Shown piece by piece: positions 30,894-42,123 of a DNA stretch of 64,000 nucleotides (position 1 is the stretch's first letter; every line of letters starts with the position of its first letter). The position numbers and the translations under genes were made by a program. Origin of the DNA: Gammaproteobacteria bacterium (GTDB lineage: Bacteria; Pseudomonadota; Gammaproteobacteria; SZUA-229); the NCBI GenBank assembly GCA_026195255.1, contig JAPHSS010000017.1:49628-113627 (forward strand), read 5' to 3'. Below the pieces are notes generated by a model, which ran no database searches, was not told where the DNA came from, and saw nothing but the letters and a program-made list of their open reading frames with translations.

Positions 30894-31322
30894 ATGATTG
30901 AAGAAACCGCACTAGTAATTGAGATTGATGGGCACAGTGTTTTATTAGAAACACAGCGTAAGTCTGCCTGTCAAACTTGTTCAGTTAAATCAGGTTGTGG
31001 AACGTCTAGTCTGGCAAAAGTGGTTGGTAAGCGCAGTTCACGGTTTACTGTTGAGAAAACACTGGATGTTAAGGTAGGGGATTCAGTTATCATTGCTGTA
31101 GATGAAAATGCACTGGTTCAGGGCTCTCTGCTGATTTATTTGCTGCCTTTGATTTTTATGCTGGTTACAGGTCTGCTGGCAGAATATGTATTTGTTAGTG
31201 AGCTGGTGACCATATTATCCGTTATTGCTGGCTTTATTTCGGCAATGATTTTTGTACGTTATGTGCTTTCACAAAGCACTTTAAAAAAAGCTATTCAACC
31301 CCATTTAATACGTCGAGTTTAA
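30894..31322 (+). CDS. rseC: SoxR-reducing/sigma-E regulatory protein RseC
   Basis: CQTCSVKSGCGTSSLAK Cys motif and two TM helices. Confidence 0.93.
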   Translation: MIEETALVIEIDGHSVLLETQRKSACQTCSVKSGCGTSSLAKVVGKRSSRFTVEKTLDVKVGDSVIIAVDENALVQGSLLIYLLPLIFMLVTGLLAEYVFVSELVTILSVIAGFISAMIFVRYVLSQSTLKKAIQPHLIRRV

Positions 31323-31411
31323 GACTTATTAAAAAGTTGATCTAATATGGCCGTTATTCTCAGATTAAACTAAAAACACCAATATTATTCGAATATTTAT
31401 AAGAGGCTTTC

Positions 31412-32830
31412 ATGTTGTTAAGTAACCGCTATTTATTAATTTTTATTATGTTATTCAGCAGTTTTCAAATACAGGCGACTTCCCTGCCTGAATTTGCAGA
31501 CCTGGTAGAAGAAAATGGCAAAGCTGTGGTGAATATAAGTACTCGACAGAAACTACCATCAAACCACTCATGGAATAAATTAAGAGAGGAGTTAGGTGAG
31601 GAGTTACAAATACCAGAAGGCTCGCCATTCGGTGAGTTGTTTAAGCATTTTCTTGGAGAAGGCGCTTCACCTCGACAACAGCAGGAGGCTACCTCATTAG
31701 GTTCAGGTTTTATTCTTTCTGAAAACGGATATATTATTACTAATCATCACGTAGTTGATGGTGCAGATGAAATTTTAGTCCGTTTAAGTGATAAACGTGA
31801 ATTATCAGCAAAAGTAATCGGCAGTGACGAGTTTAGTGATATTGCATTACTAAAGGTTGAAGCAAATGATTTGCCAGTGGTTGATATTGGCACCTCGGAA
31901 AATTTGCGAGTAGGTGACTGGGTATTGGCAATAGGCTCTCCTTTTGGTTTTGATCACTCGGCAACCGCAGGAATTGTAAGTGCCAAGGGGCGCAATTTGC
32001 CTAAGGCTAACTATGTCTCGTTTATTCAGACAGATGTGGCTATTAACCCGGGTAATTCAGGTGGCCCGTTATTCAATCTTGATGGTGAAGTAATAGGTAT
32101 CAATTCACAAATTTATAGTCGCACAGGCGGATTTATGGGTTTGTCATTTGCTATTCCTGTTGAGGTGGCAATGAATGTGGTTGATCAGTTAAAAAAATCA
32201 GGCTCTGTTAGTCGAGGCTGGTTAGGTGTTTATATACAGGAAATTACACATGAAATTGCCCAGAGTTTCAATCTTAAGAAACCTGTCGGTGCACTGGTTT
32301 CACAGGTAATAGCGGGTAGTCCGGCCGAAAAGTCAGGGTTTATGGCGGGAGATGTCATTTTATCTTTTAATAAAAAGAAAATACTAGATTCATCCGACTT
32401 ACCGCCACTGGTCGGTAGAGTGCCTGTGGGTTCCAAAGCCAGAGTTGAGATACTTCGAGATGGCCGTGAAAAAACACTGAATGTGATCATTGAGCAATTA
32501 CCCTCAGATAACAAAAAGGTTGTGGCGGCTAAAACTGAGGCGACTTCATCAAACCGCATGGGTGTTGAGGTCATTGATCTGGATGAAGACACTCTTAAGG
32601 CTTTAGGAAGGGGTGTGCTCATCAGAAAAGTGCAGGCAGGTAGCCCAGCAGAACAGTCAGGCATGGCCGCAGGTGATATTTTATTGCAGCTTAACCGCAA
32701 AAACGTAAAAAATGTGGCTGATTTTCGTAAAAAAGTTGCCAATTTGCCCATAGGCCGTATGATTCCCGTTCTGGTTCATCGCCAGGGGGCAGATCAGTTT
32801 ATTGTAATGAAGATTTCCGAAAACGAGTGA
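31412..32830 (+). CDS. mucD: DegP/MucD-type periplasmic serine protease
   Basis: Signal peptide, ITNHHVVDGADEI, SDIALLKVE, NPGNSGGPLFN triad, two PDZ domains. Confidence 0.94.
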   Translation: MLLSNRYLLIFIMLFSSFQIQATSLPEFADLVEENGKAVVNISTRQKLPSNHSWNKLREELGEELQIPEGSPFGELFKHFLGEGASPRQQQEATSLGSGFILSENGYIITNHHVVDGADEILVRLSDKRELSAKVIGSDEFSDIALLKVEANDLPVVDIGTSENLRVGDWVLAIGSPFGFDHSATAGIVSAKGRNLPKANYVSFIQTDVAINPGNSGGPLFNLDGEVIGINSQIYSRTGGFMGLSFAIPVEVAMNVVDQLKKSGSVSRGWLGVYIQEITHEIAQSFNLKKPVGALVSQVIAGSPAEKSGFMAGDVILSFNKKKILDSSDLPPLVGRVPVGSKARVEILRDGREKTLNVIIEQLPSDNKKVVAAKTEATSSNRMGVEVIDLDEDTLKALGRGVLIRKVQAGSPAEQSGMAAGDILLQLNRKNVKNVADFRKKVANLPIGRMIPVLVHRQGADQFIVMKISENE

Positions 32831-33063
32831 TCGAATTCACCGTCTATTCACGTATGGGATGTCATCTTTGTGAGGACCTGCTGCAGCAGCTAACACAGCT
32901 GCAGCAGACTCATGACTTCATAGTTAATGAGGTTGATGTTGATTCCAGTCCCCAGTTAATTGAACAATATGGTTTACAGGTGCCAGTGGTTACCTGTAAT
33001 GATGAGCAAATTTGTCATTATTTTTTAGATCAGGCAGCAATACTGCAAGTGCTTAGCAATTAA
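32827..33063 (+). CDS. Glutaredoxin-like (DUF836) protein
   Basis: VYSRMGCHLCEDLLQQL CxxC; GTG start overlapping the mucD stop. Confidence 0.85.
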   Translation: MIEFTVYSRMGCHLCEDLLQQLTQLQQTHDFIVNEVDVDSSPQLIEQYGLQVPVVTCNDEQICHYFLDQAAILQVLSN

Positions 33064-33122
33064 TTGCGGGCCACTTCTTATATGCCAGGCTGGTCTTTTA
33101 CGTAGATTTAAGAAAATAAAAC

Positions 33123-34913
33123 ATGCAAAACATTCGTAACTTTTCCATTATTGCTCATATTGACCATGGCAAATCAACTCTGGCAGACCGTTTTATTCAG
33201 GTTTGTGGTGGTTTGGCCGAACGTGAAATGGAAGCTCAGGTGCTCGATTCAATGGATATTGAGCGAGAGCGCGGTATCACGATCAAGGCTCAAAGCGTAG
33301 CACTGGATTACAAGGCTAAAAATGGAGAAACTTATCAGCTCAACCTGATTGATACTCCTGGTCATGTAGATTTCTCATATGAGGTTTCGCGCTCTTTACA
33401 GGCCTGTGAGGGCGCTTTACTGGTAGTGGATGCATCACAGGGAGTAGAAGCTCAGAGTGTTGCTAACTGTTATACTGCTATTGATTTAGGGCTCGAAGTA
33501 ATGCCCGTTTTAAATAAAATTGATTTACCTGCAGCTGATTCAGAACGAGTAGCACAGGAAATAGAAGATATTATTGGTATTGAGGCCACCGACGCATGTC
33601 GAGTGAGTGCAAAATCGGGTATTGGTATAGAGGATTTATTAGAAAGAATAGTAGAAGAAATACCTGCACCTGCAGGAGATCCAGATGCACCCTTAAAAGC
33701 CTTAATTATTGATTCATGGTTTGACTCATATGTAGGTGTAGTAACTCTAGTACGTATTATTGATGGCTCTATTGCTAAAGGTAGCAAGATGCAAATAATG
33801 TCTACCGGAAGATCTTATGGTGTTGATTTTGTTGGTATTTTTACACCTAAACGCATGGATACACCTGTGCTGGAATGCGGTCAGGTCGGTTTTATTATTG
33901 CCGGCATTAAAGAAATAGACTCGGCGAAAGTCGGTGATACCATTACTATGCAGGACAGGCCAGCAGAGGTGCCTTTGCCTGGCTTTAAAGAAGTTCAGCC
34001 ACGGGTATTTGCCGGTATGTTTCCGGTTGAAGCCGATGACTTTGAAAACTTTCGCGATGCGCTTGATAAGTTGACTTTAAATGACTCGGCCCTGAAGTAT
34101 GAGCCCGAAAACTCATCAGCCCTGGGTTTCGGTTTCCGTATTGGTTTTCTGGGCATGCTTCACATGGAGATTGTGCAGGAGCGCCTGGAACGTGAATATG
34201 ATCTAAACCTGATTACAACAGCTCCAACAGTTGTTTATGAGGTTGAGAAAACAGATGGTGAAGTGATTAAGATTCATAATCCGTCTGATTTGCCAGAAGT
34301 TAACTATATCGAAGAAATTCGTGAACCTATTATTCAGGCAAATATTTTAACGCCTCAGGACTATGTAGGTAACGTGATTAGTCTGTGTATTGAAAAACGC
34401 GGTGTACAGACGAATATGCAATATATGGGAACACAGGTCGCTTTGACCTATGATATGCCGATGTCAGAAGTTGTTTTAGACTTCTTCGATCGTTTAAAAT
34501 CAGTAAGTAGAGGTTATGCTTCTTTTGATTATGAATTTAAATATTTTCAGGCATCAAAACTAACAAAAGTAGACATATTGATTAACTCGGAAAGAGTAGA
34601 TGCACTGGCGGTGATAGTGCATTCGGATTCGGCGCAACGAAGAGGCAGGGACGTTGCGGATAAGATGCGTGAACTGATTCCACGACAAATGTTTGATATC
34701 GCTATACAGGCTGCAATCGGTCGACAGATTATTGCACGTAGTACTGTTAAAGCTTTACGTAAGAATGTAACCGCAAAATGTTATGGTGGTGATGTCAGTC
34801 GTAAGAAAAAACTGCTGGAAAAGCAGAAAAAGGGTAAAAAACGTATGAAGCAGTTTGGTAAGGTGGAAATCCCTCAAGAAGCCTTTTTAGCTGTTTTAAA
34901 AGTAGATAGTTAA
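33123..34913 (+). CDS. lepA: Elongation factor 4
   Basis: 596 aa; [19 protein letters not shown]-terminal LepA signature. Confidence 0.98.
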   Translation: MQNIRNFSIIAHIDHGKSTLADRFIQVCGGLAEREMEAQVLDSMDIERERGITIKAQSVALDYKAKNGETYQLNLIDTPGHVDFSYEVSRSLQACEGALLVVDASQGVEAQSVANCYTAIDLGLEVMPVLNKIDLPAADSERVAQEIEDIIGIEATDACRVSAKSGIGIEDLLERIVEEIPAPAGDPDAPLKALIIDSWFDSYVGVVTLVRIIDGSIAKGSKMQIMSTGRSYGVDFVGIFTPKRMDTPVLECGQVGFIIAGIKEIDSAKVGDTITMQDRPAEVPLPGFKEVQPRVFAGMFPVEADDFENFRDALDKLTLNDSALKYEPENSSALGFGFRIGFLGMLHMEIVQERLEREYDLNLITTAPTVVYEVEKTDGEVIKIHNPSDLPEVNYIEEIREPIIQANILTPQDYVGNVISLCIEKRGVQTNMQYMGTQVALTYDMPMSEVVLDFFDRLKSVSRGYASFDYEFKYFQASKLTKVDILINSERVDALAVIVHSDSAQRRGRDVADKMRELIPRQMFDIAIQAAIGRQIIARSTVKALRKNVTAKCYGGDVSRKKKLLEKQKKGKKRMKQFGKVEIPQEAFLAVLKVDS

Positions 34914-34982
34914 AAATAATAGTAGAAATCGTCAGGTTGCCTTTTTCTACAGATTAATTAAATAAAAATATTAGAGCTGGAT

Positions 34983-35789
34983 ATGAATATTAATTACGAT
35001 TTTGCATTTTTTCTTTTATCGGGAACGTTACTGACAGGTTTAATCTGGCTGTTTGATGCTATTGCCCTGGCACCTCGTCGAAAAATTAATAACCCGCATG
35101 AATATAGTGGTGACAATATTCACGGTAGTGCTAATAGTAATGCTGAACCTGTGGTGGTTGAATACGCCAAGTCATTTTTTCCTGTTTTACTTATCGTGTT
35201 TTTATTAAGAGGCTTTCTGGTAGAGCCGTTTCGTATACCTTCAGGCTCGATGATACCTAGCCTTTACATAGGTGATTTTATTCTGGTTAACAAGTTTGCC
35301 TATGGTGTAAAAGTCCCGGTCTTTAATAAAGTGATTTTTGATGTAGAAAAGCCAGCAAGGGGTGATGTTGCTGTATTTAAGTATCCGCGAGACCCATCTG
35401 TAGATTATATTAAACGTGTAGTCGGTATCCCCGGGGATCACATTGCGTATTACAATAAAGTGCTCTATGTAAATGGTAAGAAGATTGAACGTAAACGAAT
35501 TGGCGAATATAGCGGGCCAGGTGAATTTAACCCGGCAAATGAATATATCGAAAATTTACATGGTGTAGAGCACAATCTTTTAATCATACCCGGGCGCCCC
35601 GGGCTTGATGCTGAATATATTGTTCCCGAAGGGCATTACTTTATGATGGGAGATAATCGTGATAATAGTAATGACAGTCGTTATTGGGGTGTTGTACCAG
35701 AAAAATATTTGGTCGGAAAAGCCTTTATGATCTGGATGCACTGGGATGGTGGTATTGGTTTTGGTCGTATTGGGCAATCAATTGAATAA
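34983..35789 (+). CDS. lepB: Signal peptidase I
   Basis: EPFRIPSGSMIPSLYIGDFILVNKFAYG, DYIKRVVGIPGD, MGDNRDNSNDSRYWG. Confidence 0.97.
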   Translation: MNINYDFAFFLLSGTLLTGLIWLFDAIALAPRRKINNPHEYSGDNIHGSANSNAEPVVVEYAKSFFPVLLIVFLLRGFLVEPFRIPSGSMIPSLYIGDFILVNKFAYGVKVPVFNKVIFDVEKPARGDVAVFKYPRDPSVDYIKRVVGIPGDHIAYYNKVLYVNGKKIERKRIGEYSGPGEFNPANEYIENLHGVEHNLLIIPGRPGLDAEYIVPEGHYFMMGDNRDNSNDSRYWGVVPEKYLVGKAFMIWMHWDGGIGFGRIGQSIE

Positions 35790-35796
35790 GGTTTAA

Positions 35797-36177
35797 GTGA
35801 TTATGAAAAGAAAACAGTCAGGTTTAACAATGATTTCCTGGGTCGTGATTTTAGCTTACATAGCGGTTCAGGTGATAATGGGAATGCGCATAATTCCAGT
35901 GTATTTAAATTATAATTCTGTTAAATCAGTAATGGATGAACTTGCTGTTGATTCTGAAATTAAAGGCATGAGTGCCAAAAATATAAGCACATTATTTCGT
36001 AAGCGACTAAGAATTAATAACTTATATGATTTAGCTAAAGACAAGGACGCATTTAAATTTAAGAAAATTAAAAATGGATACAATCTAACCGCTAAATATG
36101 AAGAGCGTGGCCCTATTTGGGGCAACCTTAAGTTTGTAGCCGATTTTGAATACGAAGTAGATATTTTTGTACGATAA
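35797..36177 (+). CDS. DUF4845-family membrane protein
   Basis: KRKQSGLTMISWVVILAYIAVQV N-terminus, position between lepB and rnc. Confidence 0.85.
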   Translation: MIMKRKQSGLTMISWVVILAYIAVQVIMGMRIIPVYLNYNSVKSVMDELAVDSEIKGMSAKNISTLFRKRLRINNLYDLAKDKDAFKFKKIKNGYNLTAKYEERGPIWGNLKFVADFEYEVDIFVR

Positions 36178-36182
36178 TTTAT

Positions 36183-36890
36183 ATGTCTAAGAAACCTAAC
36201 TCAAGTCAGCCTGATTTACCTCGACTAGAACAATTATTAAACTATAAATTTAAAAAAATTGATTTATTAAAAGAGGCAGTGACTCACCGCAGTGCAGCAG
36301 CTAAAAATAATGAACGTTTAGAGTTTTTAGGCGATAGTATATTAAACTTTGTGATTGCTGCCGAATTATATAAACGTTACCCCTCCTCTTCAGAAGGTGA
36401 CTTAAGTAGGTTGCGTGCCAGTTTGGTTAATAAAGAGGGCCTGTTTCTTGTTTCACAGGATTTAAACCTTGGTGACTATTTAATTCTAGGGAGTGGTGAA
36501 TTAAAAAGCGGTGGCTATCGTCGCAATTCAATTCTTGCCGACACTGTAGAAGCTATATTTGGTGCAGCGTATATGGACAGTGATCTGGAGCGTTGTAGAA
36601 TGCTGATTCTTCAACTTTATCATAAACAATTAGAAAATGTACCTGATGCCGATACACTTAAGGACCCTAAAACACGACTACAGGAATTACTGCAATCAAG
36701 AAAGCTAGGTTTGCCCGAGTACAATGTAATAGAAATTGTCGGTAAAGCACATAATCAGAAATTTACAGTTGATTGCCAAATTAGCAAGCTCGAATTAACT
36801 ACACAAGGCTCAGCAACAAATCGAAGAAAAGCAGAGCAGCTAGCGGCTGATAATATTATTCCACTAGTTCTGGATATCTATAAAAAGTAA
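36183..36890 (+). CDS. rnc: Ribonuclease III
   Basis: NERLEFLGDSILNFVIA, dsRBD at C-terminus. Confidence 0.97.
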   Translation: MSKKPNSSQPDLPRLEQLLNYKFKKIDLLKEAVTHRSAAAKNNERLEFLGDSILNFVIAAELYKRYPSSSEGDLSRLRASLVNKEGLFLVSQDLNLGDYLILGSGELKSGGYRRNSILADTVEAIFGAAYMDSDLERCRMLILQLYHKQLENVPDADTLKDPKTRLQELLQSRKLGLPEYNVIEIVGKAHNQKFTVDCQISKLELTTQGSATNRRKAEQLAADNIIPLVLDIYKK

Positions 36891-36941
36891 TATCTTCCTG
36901 TTATTTCGACAGGTTTAAAACAGCAACATTAAGACTAAATA

Positions 36942-37841
36942 ATGACAGATCAAAATTTCAGATGCGGTTATATCGCAATTATTGGCAGACCTAATATGGG
37001 CAAATCAACTTTGTTGAACCATATGTTAGGTCTTAAGTTAAGTATTACCTCTCGTAAACCACAGACAACTAGACATCAAATATTGGGTATTAAAACAGTG
37101 GAAAACGGGCAGTTTATCTTTGTTGATACTCCCGGCATACACAGTGGTGGTAACCGAGCAATAAACCGTTATATGAATCGTGCTGCAAGCTCAGTTATTC
37201 ACGACGTGGATGTGGTGCTGTTTCTGGTGCAGGCTTTAAAGTGGAATGACGAAGACCAGCTGGTTTTAAATAAACTGGAGCAGGTTGATGTGCCTGTGAT
37301 TTTGTTAGTTAACAAAGTAGACAGGGTAAACGATAAAGATCAGCTGTTGCCTTATATTCGTGAAATTAGTGAGAAATTCGACTTTGCAAATGTTATTCCT
37401 ATTTCTGCAACACAGGGTCATAATGTTCAACAACTAGAAGACTATATCTTAACTCAGCTACCTGAAGCACCGGCCTTTTTCAAGGATGATGAATTTACTG
37501 ATCGAAGCACGCGTTTTCTAGTGGCTGAAATTATTCGAGAGAAGTTAGTTAGAGAACTGGGTAATGAGTTGCCTTATCAAACAACCGTAGAAATTGAACA
37601 GTATAAAGACGAAGAAAAAATAACACGTATACATGCATTAATTTTGGTGGAAACAAAAGGCCAGAAAATTATTGTTATAGGTGATAAAGGTGCACGTTTG
37701 AAAAGCATAGGTTCAAAAGCACGCAAAGATATAGAAAAATTAATTGACCGTAAAGTGTTTTTAAAATTATGGGTCAAGGTTAAATCAGGCTGGTCTGACA
37801 GTGAGGCTTCCTTGCGTAGTCTGGGATATGATGCGGATTAG
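36942..37841 (+). CDS. era: GTPase Era
   Basis: [30 protein letters not shown] domain. Confidence 0.97.
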   Translation: MTDQNFRCGYIAIIGRPNMGKSTLLNHMLGLKLSITSRKPQTTRHQILGIKTVENGQFIFVDTPGIHSGGNRAINRYMNRAASSVIHDVDVVLFLVQALKWNDEDQLVLNKLEQVDVPVILLVNKVDRVNDKDQLLPYIREISEKFDFANVIPISATQGHNVQQLEDYILTQLPEAPAFFKDDEFTDRSTRFLVAEIIREKLVRELGNELPYQTTVEIEQYKDEEKITRIHALILVETKGQKIIVIGDKGARLKSIGSKARKDIEKLIDRKVFLKLWVKVKSGWSDSEASLRSLGYDAD

Positions 37842-37908
37842 TATTATAAATTAATTCAGAATTTTATATTGTACAAAACTATGTTTTATCAATGATTTTA
37901 AAAACAGG

Positions 37909-37935
37909 CTCTGTGTACTCTGTGCCTCCGTGGTA
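37909..37935. repeat. Dispersed CTCTGTG family, copy 3 (single arm)
   Basis: CTCTGTGTACTCTGTGCCTCCGTGGTA between era and recO. Confidence 0.65.
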
Positions 37936-37953
37936 AAAAAGTAAAATAAAAAT

Positions 37954-38658
37954 ATGAGAGTTCAGGATCAACCAGCTTATATTCTTCATCATCGTGCTTT
38001 TCGCGACACCAGTCAGATATTAGAAGTTATTACACCAGAATATGGTCGCCTGTCATTGATGAGTCGTGGCAGCAGGGGAGCTAAATCACGCTTAAAAAGT
38101 ATATTGCAACCTTTCAGGCCGATACTTATTGGCTGGTCAGGTAAGGGTGAGATGCCGACTTTAACTGCTGCAGAACCTCAGGCAGTTAAGATATTTAGCT
38201 TAACCGGTAAAGCCTTACCCAGTGCTTTTTATGTTAATGAATTAATCATAAAACTTTTGTATAAACATGATGTGCACGAGCGAGTGTTTCAACTTTACGA
38301 GTCTATTGTTCAATTATTAGCAGATAAGAATGAAGTAGAACCGGTACTCAGATTATTTGAAAAGCAGTTACTTGAAGAGCTTGGTTTTGGTTTAAATTTA
38401 TCTATTAATGCAGAAACTAATGAGGCGATATTAGCTGATGAGCAATATGCTTACTATCTTGAGCATGGGCCTGTCAGTTTGTCCTGTGTACATGATGAGT
38501 TGTATATTTTAAAATTACATGGAAAAAGCTTACTGGATCTGCATGAGAATAGACTTGATAGCGAACAGTCATTAAGAGACGCAAAAAGGTTAATGCGATC
38601 TATTTTGAATTATTATCTTGAAGGTAAACCGATTAAAAGCCGGGAGCTTTTTCGGTGA
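37954..38658 (+). CDS. recO: DNA repair protein RecO
   Basis: AYILHHRAFRDTSQILEVITPEYGRLSLMSRGSRGAKS. Confidence 0.95.
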   Translation: MRVQDQPAYILHHRAFRDTSQILEVITPEYGRLSLMSRGSRGAKSRLKSILQPFRPILIGWSGKGEMPTLTAAEPQAVKIFSLTGKALPSAFYVNELIIKLLYKHDVHERVFQLYESIVQLLADKNEVEPVLRLFEKQLLEELGFGLNLSINAETNEAILADEQYAYYLEHGPVSLSCVHDELYILKLHGKSLLDLHENRLDSEQSLRDAKRLMRSILNYYLEGKPIKSRELFR

Positions 38659-38740
38659 TTAATAACGACGACATGTAATTACTTAGAAGCGGTGTTTTTA
38701 TAGTTTAAATGTCTGCTAAAAGCCTGCACTGTTATGTAAC

Positions 38741-38906
38741 TTTCCCCGATCGAGATGCGTCTGAACACTGCAATCCCTTTCAGCGCATAACAATCTGCCA
38801 TTCATCTCGTTCCCACGGTCCTCCGTGGGAATGCATACTCAATATAAATAATGATTGAAAATAGCAGATTAACCAACCGTATTCCACGCGGAGCATGCTA
38901 ACAAGA
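38741..38906. repeat. Dispersed ~166-bp repeat, copy L (inverted relative to 56623-56790)
   Basis: TTTCCCCGATCGAGATGCGTCTGAACACTGCAATCCCTTTCAG...ATAGCAGATTAACC...GAGCATGCTAACAAGA aligns along its length with the reverse complement of 56623-56790. Confidence 0.9.
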
Positions 38907-38928
38907 TGCTCAAAACAGGGTAGAGCAG

Positions 38929-39372
38929 TTAAGCCTCAATCCCACCTAACAAAGATGCCTGAGCGGATTGATTGCCTTTTGCGTTATAGGTTTCATCGGG
39001 TTGTTCATTGCGACCGCTTAGAATACTAATGATATCCTGATTTATCTGACTGCGTTTATTAATAATGCGCCCATTAACTTCATTTAGATGCCGGCACTCA
39101 GAAATAGTCTGGCGAGTTAAGGCCCATTGTTTTATTAGTGGCTGATTATTGCTATTGGTTATAAAGTCATTGAAGTTTTCATTGGCTGAACTTGCTGCAC
39201 GTTGTTTGTCCAGCTGGTTCAGCTGATCAAGTAAAACCTGCTTTTCAGATGAAATTTCATTGAGTTTATCTAGCTGATTATTGTTCAAAGCCAGCTTCTC
39301 CTGCTGTAAGCAATCGATTAATTGCTGGCTATGATTCTGAATGTTTTTTAAGAGAGAGAGTAAAGCAGTCAT
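38929..39372 (-). CDS. flgN: Flagellar export chaperone FlgN
   Basis: FlgN-type helical protein adjacent to flgM. Confidence 0.85.
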   Translation of the reverse strand: MTALLSLLKNIQNHSQQLIDCLQQEKLALNNNQLDKLNEISSEKQVLLDQLNQLDKQRAASSANENFNDFITNSNNQPLIKQWALTRQTISECRHLNEVNGRIINKRSQINQDIISILSGRNEQPDETYNAKGNQSAQASLLGGIEA

Positions 39373-39396
39373 AAGATTTCCGTTTAATTATGTATA

Positions 39397-39702
39397 TTAT
39401 TCAAGCAGGGATTGTTCCAGGTTAATTAGATTTACGGCTATTTTTTCAGCATCTAATGGATAGTTGCCATTAGCAATTTCCTGTTTAATAGAATCTACTT
39501 TTGCCTGGTCAATGGCAGGGCTGTCTTTTAATTGCTGTTGTAATCCCGAAACCTGCTGTGATTGCTGTGAAAGACTGACAGTATCTTCAGCGTTACTACG
39601 GCTAGTTGTACTGCTATCAGCCTTATTAGTCTGGGTTTTTTCTGTATTAATGCTAACAGAGCCGGCTACAGATCTGCTTAATGGGTTAATTGGGTTGGTC
39701 AT
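39397..39702 (-). CDS. flgM: Anti-sigma-28 factor FlgM
   Basis: DTVSLSQQSQQ... DQAKVDSIKQEIANGNYPLDAEKIAVNLINLEQSL. Confidence 0.93.
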   Translation of the reverse strand: MTNPINPLSRSVAGSVSINTEKTQTNKADSSTTSRSNAEDTVSLSQQSQQVSGLQQQLKDSPAIDQAKVDSIKQEIANGNYPLDAEKIAVNLINLEQSLLE

Positions 39703-39749
39703 AACTTTCTCCGGGCCTAAAATGCCTGATTTTCACTCTCTCGCAGTCT

Positions 39750-39776
39750 TTATCGGCCGACTATATAATAACTTTA
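39750..39776 (-). promoter_or_regulatory. Sigma-28 (FliA) promoter upstream of flgM
   Basis: Minus strand TAAAGTTA-N11-GCCGATAA, matching TAAAGTTT-N11-GCCGATAA at 15 of 16 positions. Confidence 0.88.
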
Positions 39777-39790
39777 GCTAAAAAATGATA

Positions 39791-40540
39791 TTAATTTATG
39801 CTCACTACGCCAGCTTCTTTAATAATGCCTTCTACGATGCGCTTAGATGAGGAGTTCTTAACCTGTATTCTTTCTCCTTTAGCTCCGTTGTTCATGGCTG
39901 TACCAGTCATTTTAACCGAATATCCTGTGTTTTCTGCAACTATAGATACAAGTTCACCTCTTTTTACTAACGTTGGTGCTTTAACGTAATTGGCTTTGAC
40001 TATTCGATTTTGCGGCAAGCGGCGTTTTAACTGTTTACCAATTAAATGCTCTTTAGACGTAAAGTAACCATATTTAATACGGCTTAAGTCTTCTTCTACT
40101 GCGTGCAGGTCGCCTTTTCTTATGATGTGACCTTTAGTGAGTGGGCTAGCTGTTTGAATAACTTTTCCAAAGAGATTGATTCGTGCGCTAATATAAACAG
40201 TCCAGGGGTTATTGGTGCTACAGCGTAAATGTACGGTTGTTTTACCGGCAAACTCACTACCGGGTGCTAGAGTGGCGGTTAGAGGTAGAGGGCATTTAGA
40301 TAGTTTGAGTCTTGAATCCAGTTGTCCCATGGTGATTTTGATTCGAGAAAACTGAGACTTATTAATATTTGCGTCAAGAAATTGTCGTGCGGTTTCTTTT
40401 ATATCCTGATGATTATGTAAACTTTGTTTATCGTGGCTTTGAGTCGTGGGGTCTGCGTATGAGGTGCTTATTATGGCGATATTTAATAGAAAAGCGCTAT
40501 AAATAGCATATCTACTCAACTTTACAGACCCGATGTTCAT
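39791..40540 (-). CDS. flgA: Flagellar basal body P-ring formation protein FlgA
   Basis: SAF-like domain; [45 protein letters not shown]. Confidence 0.92.
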   Translation of the reverse strand: MNIGSVKLSRYAIYSAFLLNIAIISTSYADPTTQSHDKQSLHNHQDIKETARQFLDANINKSQFSRIKITMGQLDSRLKLSKCPLPLTATLAPGSEFAGKTTVHLRCSTNNPWTVYISARINLFGKVIQTASPLTKGHIIRKGDLHAVEEDLSRIKYGYFTSKEHLIGKQLKRRLPQNRIVKANYVKAPTLVKRGELVSIVAENTGYSVKMTGTAMNNGAKGERIQVKNSSSKRIVEGIIKEAGVVSIN

Positions 40541-41886
40541 GTTGAATTAACCTCGTTTAATAATTCTTGTATGTGTTCAAACAGTTGATTGCTGTAACCG
40601 GAAAGCTCTACGATTTTCTGGCTTGCGGCATCTGTTTGACCCTGTAATGCTAAAGATGCAACTTCCTTGCCAATTTCATGTACACGAGCATGAGGCTGTT
40701 CCATTTGCTTGAAAGCATCAATATTACTGAACTGCTGCTCGCCTCTACTGTAATACCATTGACCTAAACGGCATTGTGTATGGTCTGTAAGTTCATTATC
40801 AGGAATCATCTCTCCACCCATAACCATTGAAGCAAGACGAATCTTCCAGGTAATATGGTCAGCCTTTACAGTTTGTAATAAAATTTGATCCTGATTTAAA
40901 CCAGCCAAATGATTAAACTGATTCAAAATAGCCGCATTTAACTGTTTGGCATGGTGTGCAATATCTTCAACGTGCTGGTTTTCGTGTTGCACTGCGAGTG
41001 TGATTTGATTCAGTTTTCCGGCCATTTCAGCTGATACAGCCTGCTGCTCGTCTGCAGATGCGGAGATAGTTTGCACCTGCTCAGTTACATCATTAACAAC
41101 CGCAGTGACATCACCGAGTGCCATGGCAACCGTCTCCAGGCTATCAAGGCTTTTGGTTAGTCGGTCCTGACTTGAGGTCATTGAGCTACTTACTTCACCC
41201 ATTAATGAATTCATGGTGTTGGTTACCGATTCGATTTCAACAGTTGCATTTTCTGTTTTAGAGGCGAGCTGTTTAACCTCGTCAGCTACCACAGCAAAAC
41301 CTCGGCCGGCTTCTCCAGCGCGAGCAGCTTCGATTGCAGCATTTAGAGCAAGTAAATTGGTCTGGTTAGCAATACCACGCACTGTGGCGGTCAGGTTGTT
41401 TATTTCATCAGTAAAACCGGCAAATTTCTGCACTTCACCAAACATAGATGACATCGCGGTTTCAAGCAGGTCCATATCACCCATCATAGATGAGATAGCC
41501 ATATTGCCTTCTTCGGTTTTACTGTAACTTTCGATAGCTCTCTGTGCGGTTGATGTAGATGATTGTGATATTTCGAAGGCGGTAGCGGCCATTTCTTCTG
41601 TAGCCGTGGCGACGCTCGCAATAGCATCATTAATATTTATGGCCTCTTTCTGCAATTGCATGTTTCTATTCAAAATTTCATAAGTTTCTGAGAGGCTATG
41701 AACGCCTGATTCGGCTACGTTAGCAATTTTTTGATTGTGATCTTCAATCGTGGAGATAATATCCGCGATGGCTGCCACTGAGCCAGGGTTGGCATTTGTT
41801 AATTGTTTAAGCCGTTTAACATCGGAATCTAATGCGGCTTTAAGTATCGGCAGTACAAGCTTTGTTAAGATAATCGGACTGGGCAT
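40537..41886 (-). CDS. Soluble methyl-accepting chemotaxis protein with C-terminal CZB zinc-binding domain
   Basis: [32 protein letters not shown] signalling tip; [13 protein letters not shown]...[11 protein letters not shown]...[11 protein letters not shown] motif; no TM helices. Confidence 0.9.
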   Translation of the reverse strand: MPSPIILTKLVLPILKAALDSDVKRLKQLTNANPGSVAAIADIISTIEDHNQKIANVAESGVHSLSETYEILNRNMQLQKEAININDAIASVATATEEMAATAFEISQSSTSTAQRAIESYSKTEEGNMAISSMMGDMDLLETAMSSMFGEVQKFAGFTDEINNLTATVRGIANQTNLLALNAAIEAARAGEAGRGFAVVADEVKQLASKTENATVEIESVTNTMNSLMGEVSSSMTSSQDRLTKSLDSLETVAMALGDVTAVVNDVTEQVQTISASADEQQAVSAEMAGKLNQITLAVQHENQHVEDIAHHAKQLNAAILNQFNHLAGLNQDQILLQTVKADHITWKIRLASMVMGGEMIPDNELTDHTQCRLGQWYYSRGEQQFSNIDAFKQMEQPHARVHEIGKEVASLALQGQTDAASQKIVELSGYSNQLFEHIQELLNEVNST

Positions 41887-42123
41887 GCTTCTCTCATTAA
41901 CTTATTATAATTTTTGTATCAGTTTAGCGTTATTTACTAGCACTTCACGTTATATAGACTAATATCCTATTTAAACCTATAAAATATTTGAAAAAGTGAG
42001 CCTTAAGTATTTTGAGTATAGATTAAAAAAATGAAACTATGTTTAATTATTAAGTATTATTAATTTAGATAGTAATTGTGCAATATAAATGATTGATTTA
42101 AATATCACGATTGGGAGTCATAA

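Noticed and set aside
32230-32751. 173-aa ORF antisense to mucD
   Set aside because: Opposite the PDZ region; composition typical of a mirrored frame.
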